Assembly (NCBI GenBank): GCA_914767715.1
Contig: OU612065.1
Span: 27,404,001-27,468,000 of the forward strand
Length of the DNA stretch: 64,000 bases
Direction of reading: 5' to 3'
From: Membranipora membranacea
Lineage: Eukaryota; Bryozoa; Gymnolaemata; Cheilostomatida; Membraniporidae
The notes under the pieces were generated by a model. That model ran no database searches. It saw only the letters and a program-made list of their open reading frames with translations, and was not told where the DNA came from. This document shows, piece by piece, positions 23,101 to 35,103 of this stretch (positions are counted from its first letter, which is position 1; every line of letters begins with the position of its first letter). A program made the translations under genes and the position numbers.

Positions 23101-26100
23101 GGCGGACACAATTCATATTGTAACCTAACTCACAGACCCCTCCCCCTACCGCATCCTTTCCCATACACATAAAGTTGTAGCAGATGCTCACTTCTTTTAT
23201 ATATATTTTTTATATATCTCAAATAGACTGCAGAGGTCTAGATAAGTATTTGAATTTTTGTTAACTATACTTTACATTTTGTATTGACAATTGATGGGGT
23301 CAATGTATTGTTTTAACTATGATGACATTTTGCAGTTATGTAGGTGGGGTCAAAGATGTGAATATGGAAAGCTTCTTTCAATTTTTATTTTTTATGTTCT
23401 TTTATAATTGAGAGCAAATCGATAAACAAAGAAAGGACGCTTGTCGAGGAATGATCAATCTTTGGCATTATGACTGCAGTTACAAGCTATTGATTCAAAA
23501 ATAAATATATATATTACATATGTATTATATATGTATTATATATATATATGTATATATATACTGTTTCAAGCTATTGGTTCAAAAATTAATATATATATAT
23601 AACCTGGAGATGACGCTCAGTTTGGTGATCATCCAAAGTGTACTGCCGAAAAGCCACTGGTCTGCAGGCAACAGACCAAAATCCAAAGATTACTAGACAA
23701 AAGTTATTATTCATACAATTTCCCAGAGGAATGCGAGAAATATGTACATAATGTAATATGGCTTTATTATGCTTGATTTTTATATATTTAGTATTCGCAG
23801 GAGTAATATTGCAATTCCAAGCTCACGGAGGCAATTAAAATCACTAAATTTTCATAAGTTAACTGATTGGTAGTGGAAAATGGATCGTGACTTTTCAAGT
23901 AGTAGCGTATTGGGTTGTTGCCTTTTGGGTTTCAACATTTTGTGTTGTTGCCTATTGGGCAGTGGCCTTTTGGGTTTTTGCAGCCTCGTGAGTTGTTGCC
24001 ATTTGGTAATAGCCTTTTGATCTTACATACCTCAGTATAGAACAGATTTCCTACAGCCATAAAAGAATGTACAGTTTATTTGAAATTAAAGCCCTCAAGG
24101 GTGTTTTAATTTCAAATAACCTCAACACTTTCATCGTATTTGAAAAAAGAAATTTTTATAGACCTTTTTTGCTGGAGACGCTCTGGCTTTTTGAGAACAA
24201 AAGAAACTTCAAACAAGTTTTTTTAACTGGTAGACTTTTTTGTACTGTTAAAAAGCTGCAAAACAGCTTAATTTGCATAACAAAGAAAATCAACTTTTGA
24301 AAGAGTTACCTTTTTGCACGCGTAGCCGGTAGGCCTATGCTTCCTTCAGCCTGGTTTGCTATGAAGAGTTCAGTGATACCTTTGACTCATATTTGTTTAA
24401 AATCAGATATATGTCTTATCACACGCCACATCCCGAAGCATGGGCAAGAAATTTTAGTGTTTCTGTTGCGAGGCCGCAATATCTGCGCCAGGTTGCTCTC
24501 TGTTTTCAGGCAGGTCGGAGTACACCTGGGGGCCAACCAAACCCAGTAGTCGATGGACTGCGGTGGAATACGAACCCATTACCTTCAACATTTGCATGCT
24601 AAAGGACCGGTGCTCTAACCAACTGAGCCACCTCCTACACCGATCACATATGATATACCATAGGCAACTAAAAAATATTGGAAATATTCTTTTTTTATGA
24701 TCGACAAACAGTGGATAAGAAATTTCAACCGGAAATAAAAATTGCTTGGAAGTTAATATTGGTCAACAAATTGTTTTAAACGATGTTGAATTTCACCCAA
24801 TTCTTCACTTGGATTCCTTTGCAAAGAATTCAGTTTTCCTGTGACCACCTACTGAAATGTTATATTTGTAATCCAATACTGAAAGACTCAATTATATATT
24901 TTACAGCAATAGATGTTTTTGTCAAAATTAATTAAATATTCATTAAGTTGAACACTTCATTTCTGACCTTATACTGTTTTTTCATTATGATCAGCTTTAC
25001 CAGTTATAGCTACTTCTCAACAACTACTACTAACATCAACAAATCAAATTAGCGATGGCTTATTGTGCTCATAACATGCTGAAGAAAAACAATTAACTAG
25101 CCACGCTCTGTTTTTTAACCCAAAAAATATTTTCAACATAGAGATATATCCTTACTCTGTGAAGTTATCATAGATGGCTGCTAGTTTTTATTCTCAATTT
25201 CAACAACTACCGAACACCAAAGATAGTTAGAGTACTAATAATGCCAACAAATGTTTATAACTTATGGGCTCAATTTGGCTTCTAGGAACAGTGATTACCT
25301 ACCATCAACTAACCACAGTGTGACATTTATATGCTGACTGTAGAACAGTAATGGGAACACAAAGCATTTCAGAACAGTCTCCCAAATTATTGTTTAAAAA
25401 TGGCTCTTTGTTTCCGAAATAATCTCAAGCCCTCACTGCAGAACCTTAGTTTTTTTTTGTCAGAATAAAAAATCTACCATCACTTTTATGGGATGCTATT
25501 GAAAAATTTGACAGTTGTAGTCCTTGTTTTCGCTTCACAAAGCCTTGAATAAGAAATTGATGTGATCTATCTATTCATTATCTCATCAAAGCTTGTGCAT
25601 TAGAAATATAGAGAGCTTAATTAGAGTTAATCAGCTTCCCATTTTTATAAACACTTGTTTTTTTCTGCGATGGACCGACCTCATATTAATACTTCTTTTG
25701 AAACACAGATAATATAACATGTGTGTGCCTCCGATTGCTGTTATCTTGTTGACGATGGAAAGAAGGTCTTGTAGTTATCAGTTAGACGCCCATCCCACAC
25801 TAGATTTATCTCAGCAGCCCAATTTTTTATTTTTGAACATAACAAAATGTCTTTCTGTACCTGGAGCTGGCTCTATATTCTCTCCTAACATGTTCAATAT
25901 AGCAAAAATATATGACCTTTGAATGACCTATGACCAGAAGTTGTGCACATTATAATTGAATAGCCTTGTCACAGGCAGCCATTTTTTCAAAACAAAAGTA
26001 GCAGTGACAGGGCTAATAATTGATTTCAACCAATATGGTCCTATTTATCGAAGTACAAGAGGCAATTTAATAGCAAATATACTGGTACTAAAATACTCCC

Positions 26101-28263
26101 AAAATAGTAGTAGTTATTGGAAATGGCAATCAGCCTATCGTCTGAATGCACGAATGCACATCGTATTGTGATGTGTGTTTTGTCTTCAAAATCTATGGCA
26201 GCTAATGTTTAGTAGGTGAATGTTTCAAATGCATGGGAAGTTTACAATGAAGAGTTGACCTTATTTCTCAAAAATACTACCAAATTATCATAACATGGTT
26301 ATCATAATCACTACAGATATATTTTATTTGACAGTGTTTAGTTATACAGCCAGAGACTATAGATCTATAGCAGTGGTGCTCAAATGGAGGCCCGCGGGCC
26401 GAATCAGGCCCACCACTTTTTCAATCAGGCCCTTCAGATTTTAAGGCAAAAAAAAAAAATAGTCGAAGCCCATGAGATAGTATTCCCCGCTGAAAACCTT
26501 CCCGCGTTAACTGCATTGGCTTTGCGAGTCCTCACTATGTTTCCATCTACCTACCTTTGTGAATCCATTTTTTCTAAAATGAATTTTATCAAGAATGACA
26601 AGAGAACTCGTCTAACTGGCGAACACCTGAATGATCTGATACGTGTGGTCAGTGCTGATGTCATAACTGAGAAACAGTATGACACAGTCATGGTTGCCAA
26701 GAGAGTGTTCCATTCCTCTCACTAATTGCATTTTACCAAGCTAGAATCATATTCATATTTAATATTATACTTTTATCTAAATGTAAAATATTGTCATTTG
26801 CCTAGCTACAATCATAATTATCTATAATATTTTTATCCTCATGTCAAATAAATATATGTTGATGTAATAAAAGTGATAGCACAATATATATATATTGGTA
26901 TACTGCTTTTAGTTGCAACAGCCTCTCAAAAAGTCTGCAATGTAAATTTCTGTCCCGGCCCTCCAATATTCCTGAAATATTGAATCCGGCCCTTTCTCGA
27001 AAACATTTGAGCAAGCCTGATCTATAGTCTCTGATACAGCCACATAAATACTGCAGCTGTGGATCAATAAAATATCCCTTGGGCCTTGATAGCACTCAAG
27101 AAAGAAAAACACTCCAAAAACGGAGAAGTACAATAAGCAGATGAATACTACATACGCCTGTATATACGCATGTCCATACTCATGTCCATAAGCATGCACA
27201 AATGCGCATACATACTAAATCCTTACTCAACACCACGATCAAAAGATACACACACTAAATTATAAGATCAAAGCATCAACTTATTATCAATGTGCATCGA
27301 AACACGAGAAATTGAAGCAATTTTTTCTATAAGTTTATATAGGTCCCTCAACTTAATACAAACATAGAATCACATTACAGCCAAAAATAAATTCTCATCA
27401 GCAGTCAATTCATACCTATGCCATTTTTTATTTCTGCCCTCTATTTCGAAAAAAAACAATTTTCTATCATCACATCTCTGATACTTTTATCTGGCCAAAG
27501 TCATAACACATGGTGGATGGTTATAACAGAAACACAGATGGCAGCTGATGCTGACAACCGATTGTTGGATTGAATAAACAGGCAGCAAGTCACAGACCAT
27601 GTCAACATACTTGTCTAACATAGCAGTGAACTCTAAAGTCTAGAAAATTTTCTTACATTGATACAACACACTCTCCAGCAACATCTTGTTATTTTAGGTG
27701 CTGAGAAGGTTGCTTTGGGAGGTTTTGCAGACTTAATACAAACATACAGACCTGATGATTGTTTGGTAGCCAAGAACCACATTTAAAACCAGATTGTTGA
27801 GAATACGGTAGGCTTCCCCTGTACTGTCATCAATTAATGGAACATCCAAATGCAAAATTCACCGATAGCAGTAGTACTCAGACACCAAACTAACCAAATG
27901 TTATCGTCCTATCACATTGCCTACCTCTGGTATGCAAAGCACAACATATATATCAAAATATCGAAGGTTCTTCTCCTGAGACAAAATTGAATAAGTTTAT
28001 CGGGTGGTACTGCTGCTTACCTTTGTTGAAGAATGAATTACAATTAGCAGATTTGTGTCAGCTGAACATCTTTCAGAGTTTATCACAAATGAGAAGTTGT
28101 ACGGATTTATGATTTTGTCTTTAAGGCTATACGTCTGACGCAGATCTGGAAGCTGTAGATAGGTATCTTGCTGCGTAAATAGGCTACAGAGTATAATCCT
28201 AGTATGTAGTAGAATCACCAACACCAAACATATCATAATATGTTTTTCCACAGTGAATGCCAT
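14182..28263 (-). CDS. Beta-1,3-galactosyltransferase-family glycosyltransferase, gene B (4 exons)
   Basis: Coding exons are 28263-28021, 17424-17195, 16002-15866 and 14735-14182, with GTAAG-type donors and phases 0, 2, 1, giving 387 aa. Exon lengths 1-3 equal those of gene A. The same GT31 motifs are present: PVYSTRRIIMRSTW, FFLGLAD, DFIDSYQNNTYK, LLLKIDDDV, YPLWFQGMVYILS and DDVFMGIC. After EQLTES the C-terminus departs from gene A and ends with a hydrophobic helix (about residues 346-366, IIVPALLSLIIFLSSVAF) and a basic tail. Because the N-terminus resembles a signal peptide, the protein could be type I anchored, unlike the usual type II enzymes. Intron 1 is 10.6 kb, almost all duplicated repeats. 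Confidence 0.85.
15222..15567. mobile_element. Foldback element with long imperfect inverted arms
   Basis: The left arm (GAATTCATGTCAGACTTTAT, then ATATTGATATCCAGAATT and GAAGTGG) returns inverted on the right (CCACTTCTGAATTCTGGATA and later AAAGTCTGACATAAATTC). At the centre is an AT-rich palindrome, ATGCTAATTTAAAT with its mirror, at 15396-15433. Arms are over 150 bp each. There is no coding frame. It lies in intron 3 of gene B. Confidence 0.75.
15607..15626. repeat. Poly-C run (C6 A C13)
   Basis: Homopolymer C interrupted by one A, within an intron of gene B. Confidence 0.7.
17703..17747 (-). pseudogene. Decayed extra copy of exon 2 of glycosyltransferase B
   Basis: On the minus strand, TTACAG is followed by a frame reading PVYNTRQILMRSK, which matches PVYSTRRIIMRST at the start of the working exon 2 (17424-17195), then diverges and meets a stop within seven codons. 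The acceptor-like AG falls at the same place as in the intact exon. It lies 280 bp upstream of exon 2, inside intron 1. Confidence 0.6.
19379..19459 (-). repeat. tRNA-like SINE head (unit 1)
   Basis: The minus strand reads GGTGGCTCAGTTGGTTAGAG (D-arm, box A) and, about 30 nt on, GGGTTCGTATTCCACC (T-arm, box B). The acceptor ends do not pair and the anticodon arm is irregular, so this is a tRNA-derived SINE or tRNA pseudogene, not a functional tRNA. Confidence 0.6.
20064..20107. mobile_element. 30-bp perfect palindrome with 7-bp target duplication
   Basis: Positions 20071-20100 are a perfect palindrome (CAGAGACTATAGATA plus its reverse complement), bracketed by GTTAGAG at 20064-20070 and 20101-20107. 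The matching site in duplication unit 2 (about 25220-25235) has one GTTAGAG and no palindrome, so it behaves as an insertion. Confidence 0.75.
20101..20945. repeat. Nested tandem duplication, 432-bp period
   Basis: The block starting GTTAGAGTACT at 20101 begins again at 20533 and runs to about 20945, nearly unchanged. Unit 2 of the large duplication has only one copy (from about 25226). The first block starts exactly at the right flank of the 30-bp palindrome. Confidence 0.8.
21667..22315 (+). mobile_element. Internally deleted hAT transposon (649 bp)
   Basis: It starts CAGTGGTGCTCAAA and ends TTTGAGCAAGCCTG, hAT-type imperfect terminal inverted repeats, with 8-bp duplications ATCTATAG at 21659-21666 and 22316-22323. 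It keeps only the C-terminal transposase piece. It was inserted into the centre of a 26-bp palindrome (arms at 21647 and ending 22329) that itself carries ATACAGC duplications at 21640-21646 and 22330-22336. Confidence 0.85.
21725..22021 (+). pseudogene. hAT transposase C-terminal (dimerisation) fragment
   Basis: The frame contains FPAENLPALTALALRVLTMF, then STYLCESIFSKMNFIKNDKR and TRLTGEHLNDLIRV, the pattern of the hAT C-terminal dimerisation domain (PF05699 type). The zinc finger and catalytic core are missing; an A-rich tract upstream probably marks the deletion junction. It cannot encode an active transposase. Confidence 0.8.
22682..23048. mobile_element. 245-bp insertion flanked by 61-bp direct repeats
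   Basis: 61 bp starting AAAAATAAATTCT occurs at 22682-22742 and 22988-23048 and encloses 22743-22987, whose core is the reverse complement of the element at 13591-13782. In unit 2 the site (27381-27445) has one copy of the 61 bp and no insert. Confidence 0.7.
24560..24639 (-). repeat. tRNA-like SINE head (unit 2)
   Basis: Second copy of the tRNA-like segment at 19379-19459, with the same box A (GGCTCAGTTGGTTAGAG) and box B (GGGTTCGTATTCCACC), carried along by the duplication. Confidence 0.6.
26371..27019 (+). mobile_element. Internally deleted hAT transposon, second copy
   Basis: Apparently identical to 21667-22315 (offset 4704 bp), with the same ATCTATAG duplications and split palindrome, so it was copied by the segmental duplication or by conversion, not inserted independently. 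Confidence 0.85.
26429..26725 (+). pseudogene. hAT transposase C-terminal fragment, second copy
   Basis: Same frame and protein as 21725-22021 with no amino-acid change seen. Confidence 0.8.
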
Positions 28264-30604
28264 ATCTGCATTGTCGGCCCCTCTCTCGTTTGTTTTTTTA
28301 GTTGTGACTAGTGTATCCAATTGTACTACACTTGAGTAACACGCTATAAACAATGAGATGATGTTTAGATAATAATATATATATATATATATATATATCT
28401 GTACTCTGTGCTGCGATATGCTCCTATAGACCATGTGATGTGAGCTTTTCTAGACCCACTGCTGATTGTGATCTGTAGTGTTTCCTGTTTTAGGATTCAG
28501 TACGCAATATGACACGGCTCTGTAGTGGTGCTCTACGCTGGTAGTAGTTGTCGTAGTTTAAGCGAGCCGCCCTGTGATTTGCTGACAGCAAATCACTCAA
28601 GCAAATCGGATCACAGACAAGGTAATCATCATTTGTTGCTGCCGATTTTGTCTCTACTACCAAAGATTATAAATACTCAGATTATAAACCAAAGATTATA
28701 ACCAAAGATTATAAATACCAAAGATTATAAATAGTCATTGCTACTACTATTTAGATTCTGACATTTGCCAGCGAGGCAAAGGTTTATTATCAGTGCAACA
28801 AATTCCGCCTGTGTGGATTCACTCTGTACCAATCAATAGAGGTTTTTTTGCCTGGAGGATTATTCAGGTACTAATGGACATTGACATTAGATAAAGGCTT
28901 TGTCTATGTTATTGAATATAAAAAGAGATGAGCACATCAACGGGAAACTAATTTGTAACTCTTGCATACAATTTGATAGAATTGTAACAATAGAAAACAC
29001 ACAACAAAAGCTATTTTCAGTTATACCACATCTAATCTATTTGCTGTAATTTGAAACCGAAGCGCCGATCACCGCCGTCCCTGTTTGAACAACTTTTTGT
29101 ATGGAGAAATAATTCCAATAAGTTCTAGAAAACTACTATCGTAGTAGAAGACCATTCTGGGAACCCTGACTGATCAGTCTATGGCTGACTATGTTTATTA
29201 TCTGTTGATAGGGATATGGGATACCAACCAAGGCAGAGATGATATACTTGGAACAAATTAACTCATCACTCACTGGTTTTAGTCGATAAATACTACCACA
29301 TCGGGATATCTTTTAATCAAATGCATCGGATAAAGCTTGTTTAACTAGATAAACGAAGCAAACTGATCCCCAAAGAGATGACCATTAAAACATATTGAAT
29401 ATTAAGTTTAATTAATATGCCACATTCCCTCTTTTTTATATTCCTTCAGGATGCTCTTCAGGATTATTTTATGATCTAATTTGAAAAATTTAAAATAATT
29501 TAAATGACTTGACATGATTAAAATATTAAAAGAGAAGTATGTCGAAAAACTTGAATTGATATTTTGGCGTTAAATTGTGTAACAAATACGAGTTATTCCT
29601 AATGTCTATGCAGTATGATATTGTATTACCACAACAGTAATATATCTTACTATTTATTTAATAGTTCAGTGAGTTTACAAATAATTATACAGCAATACAG
29701 CATGAAGACAATACAAATGATTAAATTTAGCTACCTGGTCCAAACGGTCAAGTAGATACATGGAGTATAGATATATTACAAAAATATTTTAATGGGCAGA
29801 ATTTGTATTAACCATAAGCGAATTGGCAAAACATAAAGGAAAGTGAAATTAGCTCTCGGTGTAGAAGGAATTCAAGCTATGTGTGCTGCGGTTTTAAAAG
29901 AAATAAAGGTGAGATGTTACTGTCTGCTTCACAACATCTCAGGAAACAAAGCTTGTAGACATATGCCGTATACCTCGATGATTGTTGAGCTTTTCAGTGA
30001 GAAAGTCGACGCTAACGAACTCAACGAGCTCAACAAGCTAACGACTCTAATGAGCTAACGGGCTCAATGGACTATAGGTTGATTATTATGTACTATCATT
30101 TTTAAGTATTCAATAACCACTGCGGCAATAAACAAAAAATGAATACTGTAACAAAGAAGCAACAACCACAGGTTCTTGTTTTCAATGCTGCAATTCAGAA
30201 CACATCTACTTTGATCCAATTTATTCAATAAAATTCCTAACAGTTTTATAATGACTGTTTTTAGACGTTTGGCCAAACTGGTGGTTTAATTGTGGTTAAT
30301 TTGCACTGTTAACTTGACACAAAGTTATCAGCTGTTTTAGGTATCATTGCTCTCGAGACAGACAACATAGATTAGCAGAGATAACAGACATTGAACTTGA
30401 CATTTTACAGTACTTTGAATACAACACTCAAGATCATGATGCTTTATCCTTTCAGCCATCCTGCCTCCAGCCTGCCCTCATCAGCCTTCGGATGCTGGAC
30501 GATGGGAAGGCACTTTAAATGTTTGCATTATTTGCGTTTCAAAGCCATAAAATGCTTATCATTATTGATTCAGACAAGGATATTATATTAGTTGCACACA
30601 ACCT

Positions 30605-30720
30605 TTGATAATCGTGTTCTCACCAGTCACCGGTATTCTGCAAGGATGGGTTCTCAGTCCTTTGTTTTTCATTATTTTCATCAATGACATCATGAATTTA
30701 GAAGACTCTTACTTATTTCC
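30605..30720 (+). pseudogene. LINE reverse transcriptase relic
   Basis: The frame reads GILQGWVLSPLFFIIFINDI, the conserved finger/palm motif of non-LTR reverse transcriptases (usual form GVPQGSVLSPLLF...INDI). The catalytic YADD region is not found after it and the frame closes soon after. A short, inactive remnant. Confidence 0.6.
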
Positions 30721-32319
30721 CAATGCCTGTCTGCTCCAAACCACTGGCAACACACCAGTTTTAGCTAGTAATGGAATATTAGGTCTGATTTGCCACAGAG
30801 TGGTATAAACAAAACAAATTGGTCCTCAATGTCAAAAAATCTCATAGCACTGCATGAGAAGACAACAATTAAGAAGAAAATTTGTTAAACTAGTAGAAAA
30901 ATAGTTACCTAGCCTTGACATAAAGATGTGAATATGGAATTGGGACAGCAGGTGGAGTGACCATAGTATTCTTGGCAGGCAAAAACTTCTTAGTTCCTTT
31001 GGCAGATGCTCAAATTAATGTATAATTTATGTTGAATTCGGGTTCTTGCGTTTGCTTTAGAGCAACAAAATATCTTGTCAGCAAAGGTATCAAAGTTTAA
31101 GTAGCAATAATTTCCTTCAGCTAAACTAATGTAAAAATTATGCATTATATGTAATTTTAGTCATTATTATCTTGTTGCCTACTATTTTAAGACTGTCATG
31201 CCAAGGAAACATCCCTTGGGATGACTTTTGGGCCTAATGATGCAATATATATATATATATACACGTAGGCCAACACTGTTTATGGAATAAAATCTTATGA
31301 CACTATTGATTTTTGGAGATATCCTGTGACTTACTAGACAATATAAATAGCACTTGAGGTAACGTTTAACTTTTGACCTTGAGGTTTTGGTTTAGTTTTA
31401 TTAAAGTCGATATTTTTGTCTGCTGTTTAGCGCTTTTTCAGAGGAGAGAATGGGTAATATCTGCATCCCTGTGTTTTTGCATCAACATTTTGAGAGATTT
31501 GTTTTTTCTCTTGCATGATTTTGTATGGCAGTCAACAACTTACAAGTGCTTTCTGCTTGAGAATTTGTGGTGAGTATTACTAGGGAAATAATGTCCCCTT
31601 AAACGCACACTTTGCTTGTGCGAGATAACAGAGATATTTTATTATCGCTAGTGTCACGGGTTAGGAGGGTGGATTAAGGTTTGTCTATATGGAATTTGTC
31701 CAAAGTTCTAGTCATCTCACTGTGTTTTCTGGCTAAAGCAAAGGGTGCGTTTAGGGGAAAATATGATAACAACTTCCCTATCATTAGAAGAAAAAGCAAA
31801 ATAGACAATTATGTACATACCTCTCACCTTAAAATTCTCAAATGGGTTGAATAGTGCCCAACTGTAAGATTTGGAAATCTATGCTGGACTGACAAAACTG
31901 CAGGAGTAAACTTGAGTTTTCTTTCCATGTCAAATAAGAAGACAACTACTGCTATATTTTTTATCTAAAAGCAAAAACATCCGAGGGTCAGGGCATGCAT
32001 ACCTGACAAGTCTCCCTTTTTGGTAGGGAGCCTCCCAGTTTTTAGGGGTATTTTCTACCTCCTCCCTATATCCCTTTTTCCTCCCTTTTTTCGGCTTTCT
32101 TCACCAAGAAGACTTTTTAAGCTTCTCGTTGCAAGAAAAACATGTTTTCCTACCCCAACAGTACATATACCTATATATAATTGTCTATTAACATACTATC
32201 TCTCTTCTTTCGGATAAAGTGCAACAATATAATTTGTAAAATCAGGTAAAATTATGCATTTCATAATATGAACGCTCTAGTTTTGGCTTAAAATAAGTGA
32301 GAACAAGGGCCGAATTACA

Positions 32320-32329
32320 CCCCCCCCCC
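32320..32329. repeat. Poly-C run (C10)
   Basis: Ten consecutive C in AT-rich spacer. Confidence 0.7.
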
Positions 32330-32540
32330 ACTGCGGGACGCGCAGAGTGGTACTTCGGGTCGGGCAGGGGCGTATATTCTAAAAAATTTGACTCACTGAC
32401 TTTGTAGAGATGAGCATAATGATCGGGCGCAGCCCGATCCACACGCCATAGGCGTGGCGGGGAGGGTGTGGGTGTGTGTCAATACACCGGGCTTTTGATT
32501 GGCTTGTCCAGCTCAAGGTCAAAAGTCAAACTCTGTATGT

Positions 32541-32690
32541 GCCGTAATTCCTCACTTATAAGACACCCCCCTTGGGAAAAGTAAAAATGCTCCAGTTATA
32601 AAGCACCCATTTGAAAAAAAATCTTACATCGTTGGGATTCGAACCCACAACATTCTTAATAAACAGTAATTACCAGAGATCCACTATACT
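32541..32690 (-). repeat. tRNA-derived SINE, copy with decayed head
   Basis: The minus strand has box B (GGGTTCGAATCCCAACG) and a tail GGTGCTTTATAACTGGAGCA through GTCTTATAAGTGAGGAATTA. The tail matches the SINE at 47862-48045. The D-arm half is no longer recognisable. Confidence 0.6.
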
Positions 32691-32942
32691 TTCACCTAAA
32701 ATTGAGAATAATTGAGAAAATTGAGAATATTGTATCTTATTAAATACAATATAACCTATCTTACAAGCTTTGTACCCATGATGTTAATAAATATTTCGCA
32801 AAATAAAACTCTTTCCTTGAATTGCCAAATAATACCGTTTCTGTTATATCGCTGATCAAGTCGCAGCATAGATAACTAAATGGACATTACTAGCTAACAC
32901 AAAGGATTACTCTATTATGAAATGATGAACAAACAGTGTTGC

Positions 32943-32954
32943 GGGGGGGGGGGG
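32943..32954. repeat. Poly-G run (G12)
   Basis: Twelve consecutive G in spacer DNA. Confidence 0.7.
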
Positions 32955-33297
32955 CGTAGCTAACCTTTATTGGCGACTATCAAGTCATTAACAACCTGGT
33001 CAAATAGTTCACTGCTAAGAATTTCTTTGCCAGCCATCAAAAGTCAATTGTTTAGATGACTCATAAGGCAGTTAATCCTCATCTGCAAATTGAAAAAGCG
33101 TTTCTATTGCTCGTTGTATACCTCTCTCTATGAGCAAGGTTATGTTTCATACCTATAAAAAAAAAACTATAAAATATCCCAGAAGTTGTCATGACACGTA
33201 AAATGAGAAGACAACTTCTTCTTATTTTTTTCCTTTGCCCCTCCCTTTTTTCCTTCCTCTTTTCCCAACTCTCACTGAGAAGTTTATCCCCGAGCCT

Positions 33298-33335
33298 GCC
33301 GCCGCTCTACACACTGAGCTATTCAGGCTGGCTTA
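33298..33335 (-). repeat. tRNA D-arm-like fragment
   Basis: The minus strand reads GAATAGCTCAGTGTGTAGAG, nearly the box A region of the SINE at 47862-48045. No T-arm follows, so it is probably a truncated SINE head. Confidence 0.4.
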
Positions 33336-33528
33336 CATACTTTAATCACGGATCCGTGGTCCGTGATTGCTAATATACGCCACTGGGGTCGGGAGTTCGT
33401 CCGCCGAGACCTCCTGATTTCTTGGTCTACCATCTTGTCATGTATGGGACATGGTGTTTGGACAAACTCCCTGGTTAGAGGGGTTTTTAATTTTAGAAAC
33501 TTCTTTACTTGTGAGCACCTCTGGAGAG

Positions 33529-33810
33529 TAGTGATGGCAAATTGTCGAATTTTGGCTTGACAGGACGAGACCGAGACAGCATCAAAATACGAGACGAGAC
33601 CGAGACACATATCGATGCCGTTAAAATTGAAAACTGCCACATTATTGGCATCGCCCATGGTTTTTTGATTTTATGGTTTCAAAACACATAAAAACAGTGG
33701 CATAAACCGTGACAAAAACAGTGTTTATGATGAACAAGTCTTGACAAGATGAGACACGAGGGGACAAGTCTCACGACACCGAGACCGGGACCGAGACTTT
33801 GCCATCACTA
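33529..33810. mobile_element. hAT MITE, 282 bp, with 8-bp TSD
   Basis: Perfect 13-bp terminal inverted repeats (TAGTGATGGCAAA and its complement) are bracketed by CTGGAGAG at 33521-33528 and 33811-33818. The interior has repeated GAGACCGAGAC motifs and no transposase. Confidence 0.85.
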
Positions 33811-35103
33811 CTGGAGAGCGAGAGTAATAAATTAAACAAACAATTCCTGTATCTCTGATACTAAGTCTTGATACGAAGTCTTGATACGAAGTTCTTATAA
33901 AACTCAATGTGAATGATCTGAATGAATGTGAATGAATTATTATATTGAGTCATTTATTTTAACTGTGGTACAGTAATTCAGCACCATCCTTTTTTGTAAG
34001 AAAGAAAATTAGTGGATAGAAAAAAACTATTGTATTTGAAATATGAAATACTTGGTCATCAAAAACGAAGATTTCTGAAACTTTCTGAGAGTAACGCAAA
34101 AGCCTATCATCTCTGAGGCTGTCTCATTAGCTTGACATTCTAACCTCCTCTATGAAAGGCGATGACCTAACATTGGAGTTAGACTGAGACTGTCTTGACT
34201 ATCGAAAAGATATGCTGGATAAAAAATTGAGTAAATTCTGCAGAACTAGAATTTATTTACATTGTTGTCTGGAATCTGGTCAAATGGACAGTTCGAGTAT
34301 TGGCTCATGGGAGTTGGAGTTGAGGCTTTCATTTTGTTCATGTCTAGCCTATGTTGGGAACATTGGAGTTAGATCATTTAATTATAGATAAAAATAGAAA
34401 TTTGATTTGATGATTGGGTTTTGCAGCGATTAATTGACTTTTTCTCAGTTGATTAATCTTGTACTTATTTTACCTGATCGCTGCTGAAGAATTTGACATT
34501 TGTTTGGAGGTCTCTGCACAGGTTTTGGAGCTGATTCATTGAAATAAATGCTCTACATCCTTCTGAAAGGAATATCATTCAGAAAAGATGCCATTATTTT
34601 TTTTGCTGTCAGCCCAATTCAAGCTCAATTAGCTCCTATTGTTTGGACCAAGTCACAATTTTTCATGAGAAAGAGAAGCCTTTCTGTTGAATTATCCTAA
34701 TGTTGCTATAAATAATTGATGATAAATAAACAGCTTGTGTCTATTATAATTGTTACATTCCATCTCAACAAAAATCAATCAATATTTATTATATAATCCA
34801 TAAAAATTATATTAGCTTTCTTTCTGAATAACTATAACTTGATTGGTAGGTTGTAATCATTGCTTGTTTTATTTGTATTGGGCTCCAATGCATAGCGACA
34901 TGAATATTTTCAGAACCAAGCTGACTTGGGGCATTTTATGTGGCGCAAGGGGAGATTCATAATATTAGAATTGAGCTAAAATAGACAAAGAGTCAACATT
35001 AAACATGCTAAATATACGACTACCTCGTCGGTAACTTATATTACTTGGAATCTGACAAGCGAGCTGGCGGCATTCTGTGACAGTTAACTAGTGACTTATA
35101 AGG

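Larger units (their letters stand above)
23097..27491. repeat. Segmental tandem duplication, unit 2 (4.4 kb)
   Basis: Second unit of the duplication starting at 17919. It lacks the nested 432-bp duplication, the 30-bp palindrome and the 245-bp insertion. Divergence is a few percent with indels over most of its length, but 26155-27250 looks almost identical to 21450-22545. Confidence 0.85.
28264..35103. other. Gene-poor spacer with TE remains
   Basis: No exon with splice support was found over 6.8 kb. Contents: an AT microsatellite (28376-28400), a hairpin GTGATTTGCT-GAC-AGCAAATCAC (28573-28595), AAAGATTATAA tandem repeats (28660-28735), a LINE relic, SINE pieces, poly-C and poly-G runs and a hAT MITE, listed separately. 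The presumed promoter of gene B lies at its left and that of the 12-exon gene at its right. Confidence 0.5.

Noticed and set aside
33323-33658. 111-codon minus-strand frame
   Set aside because: It runs into the hAT MITE and its GAGACCGAGAC repeats; no domain.
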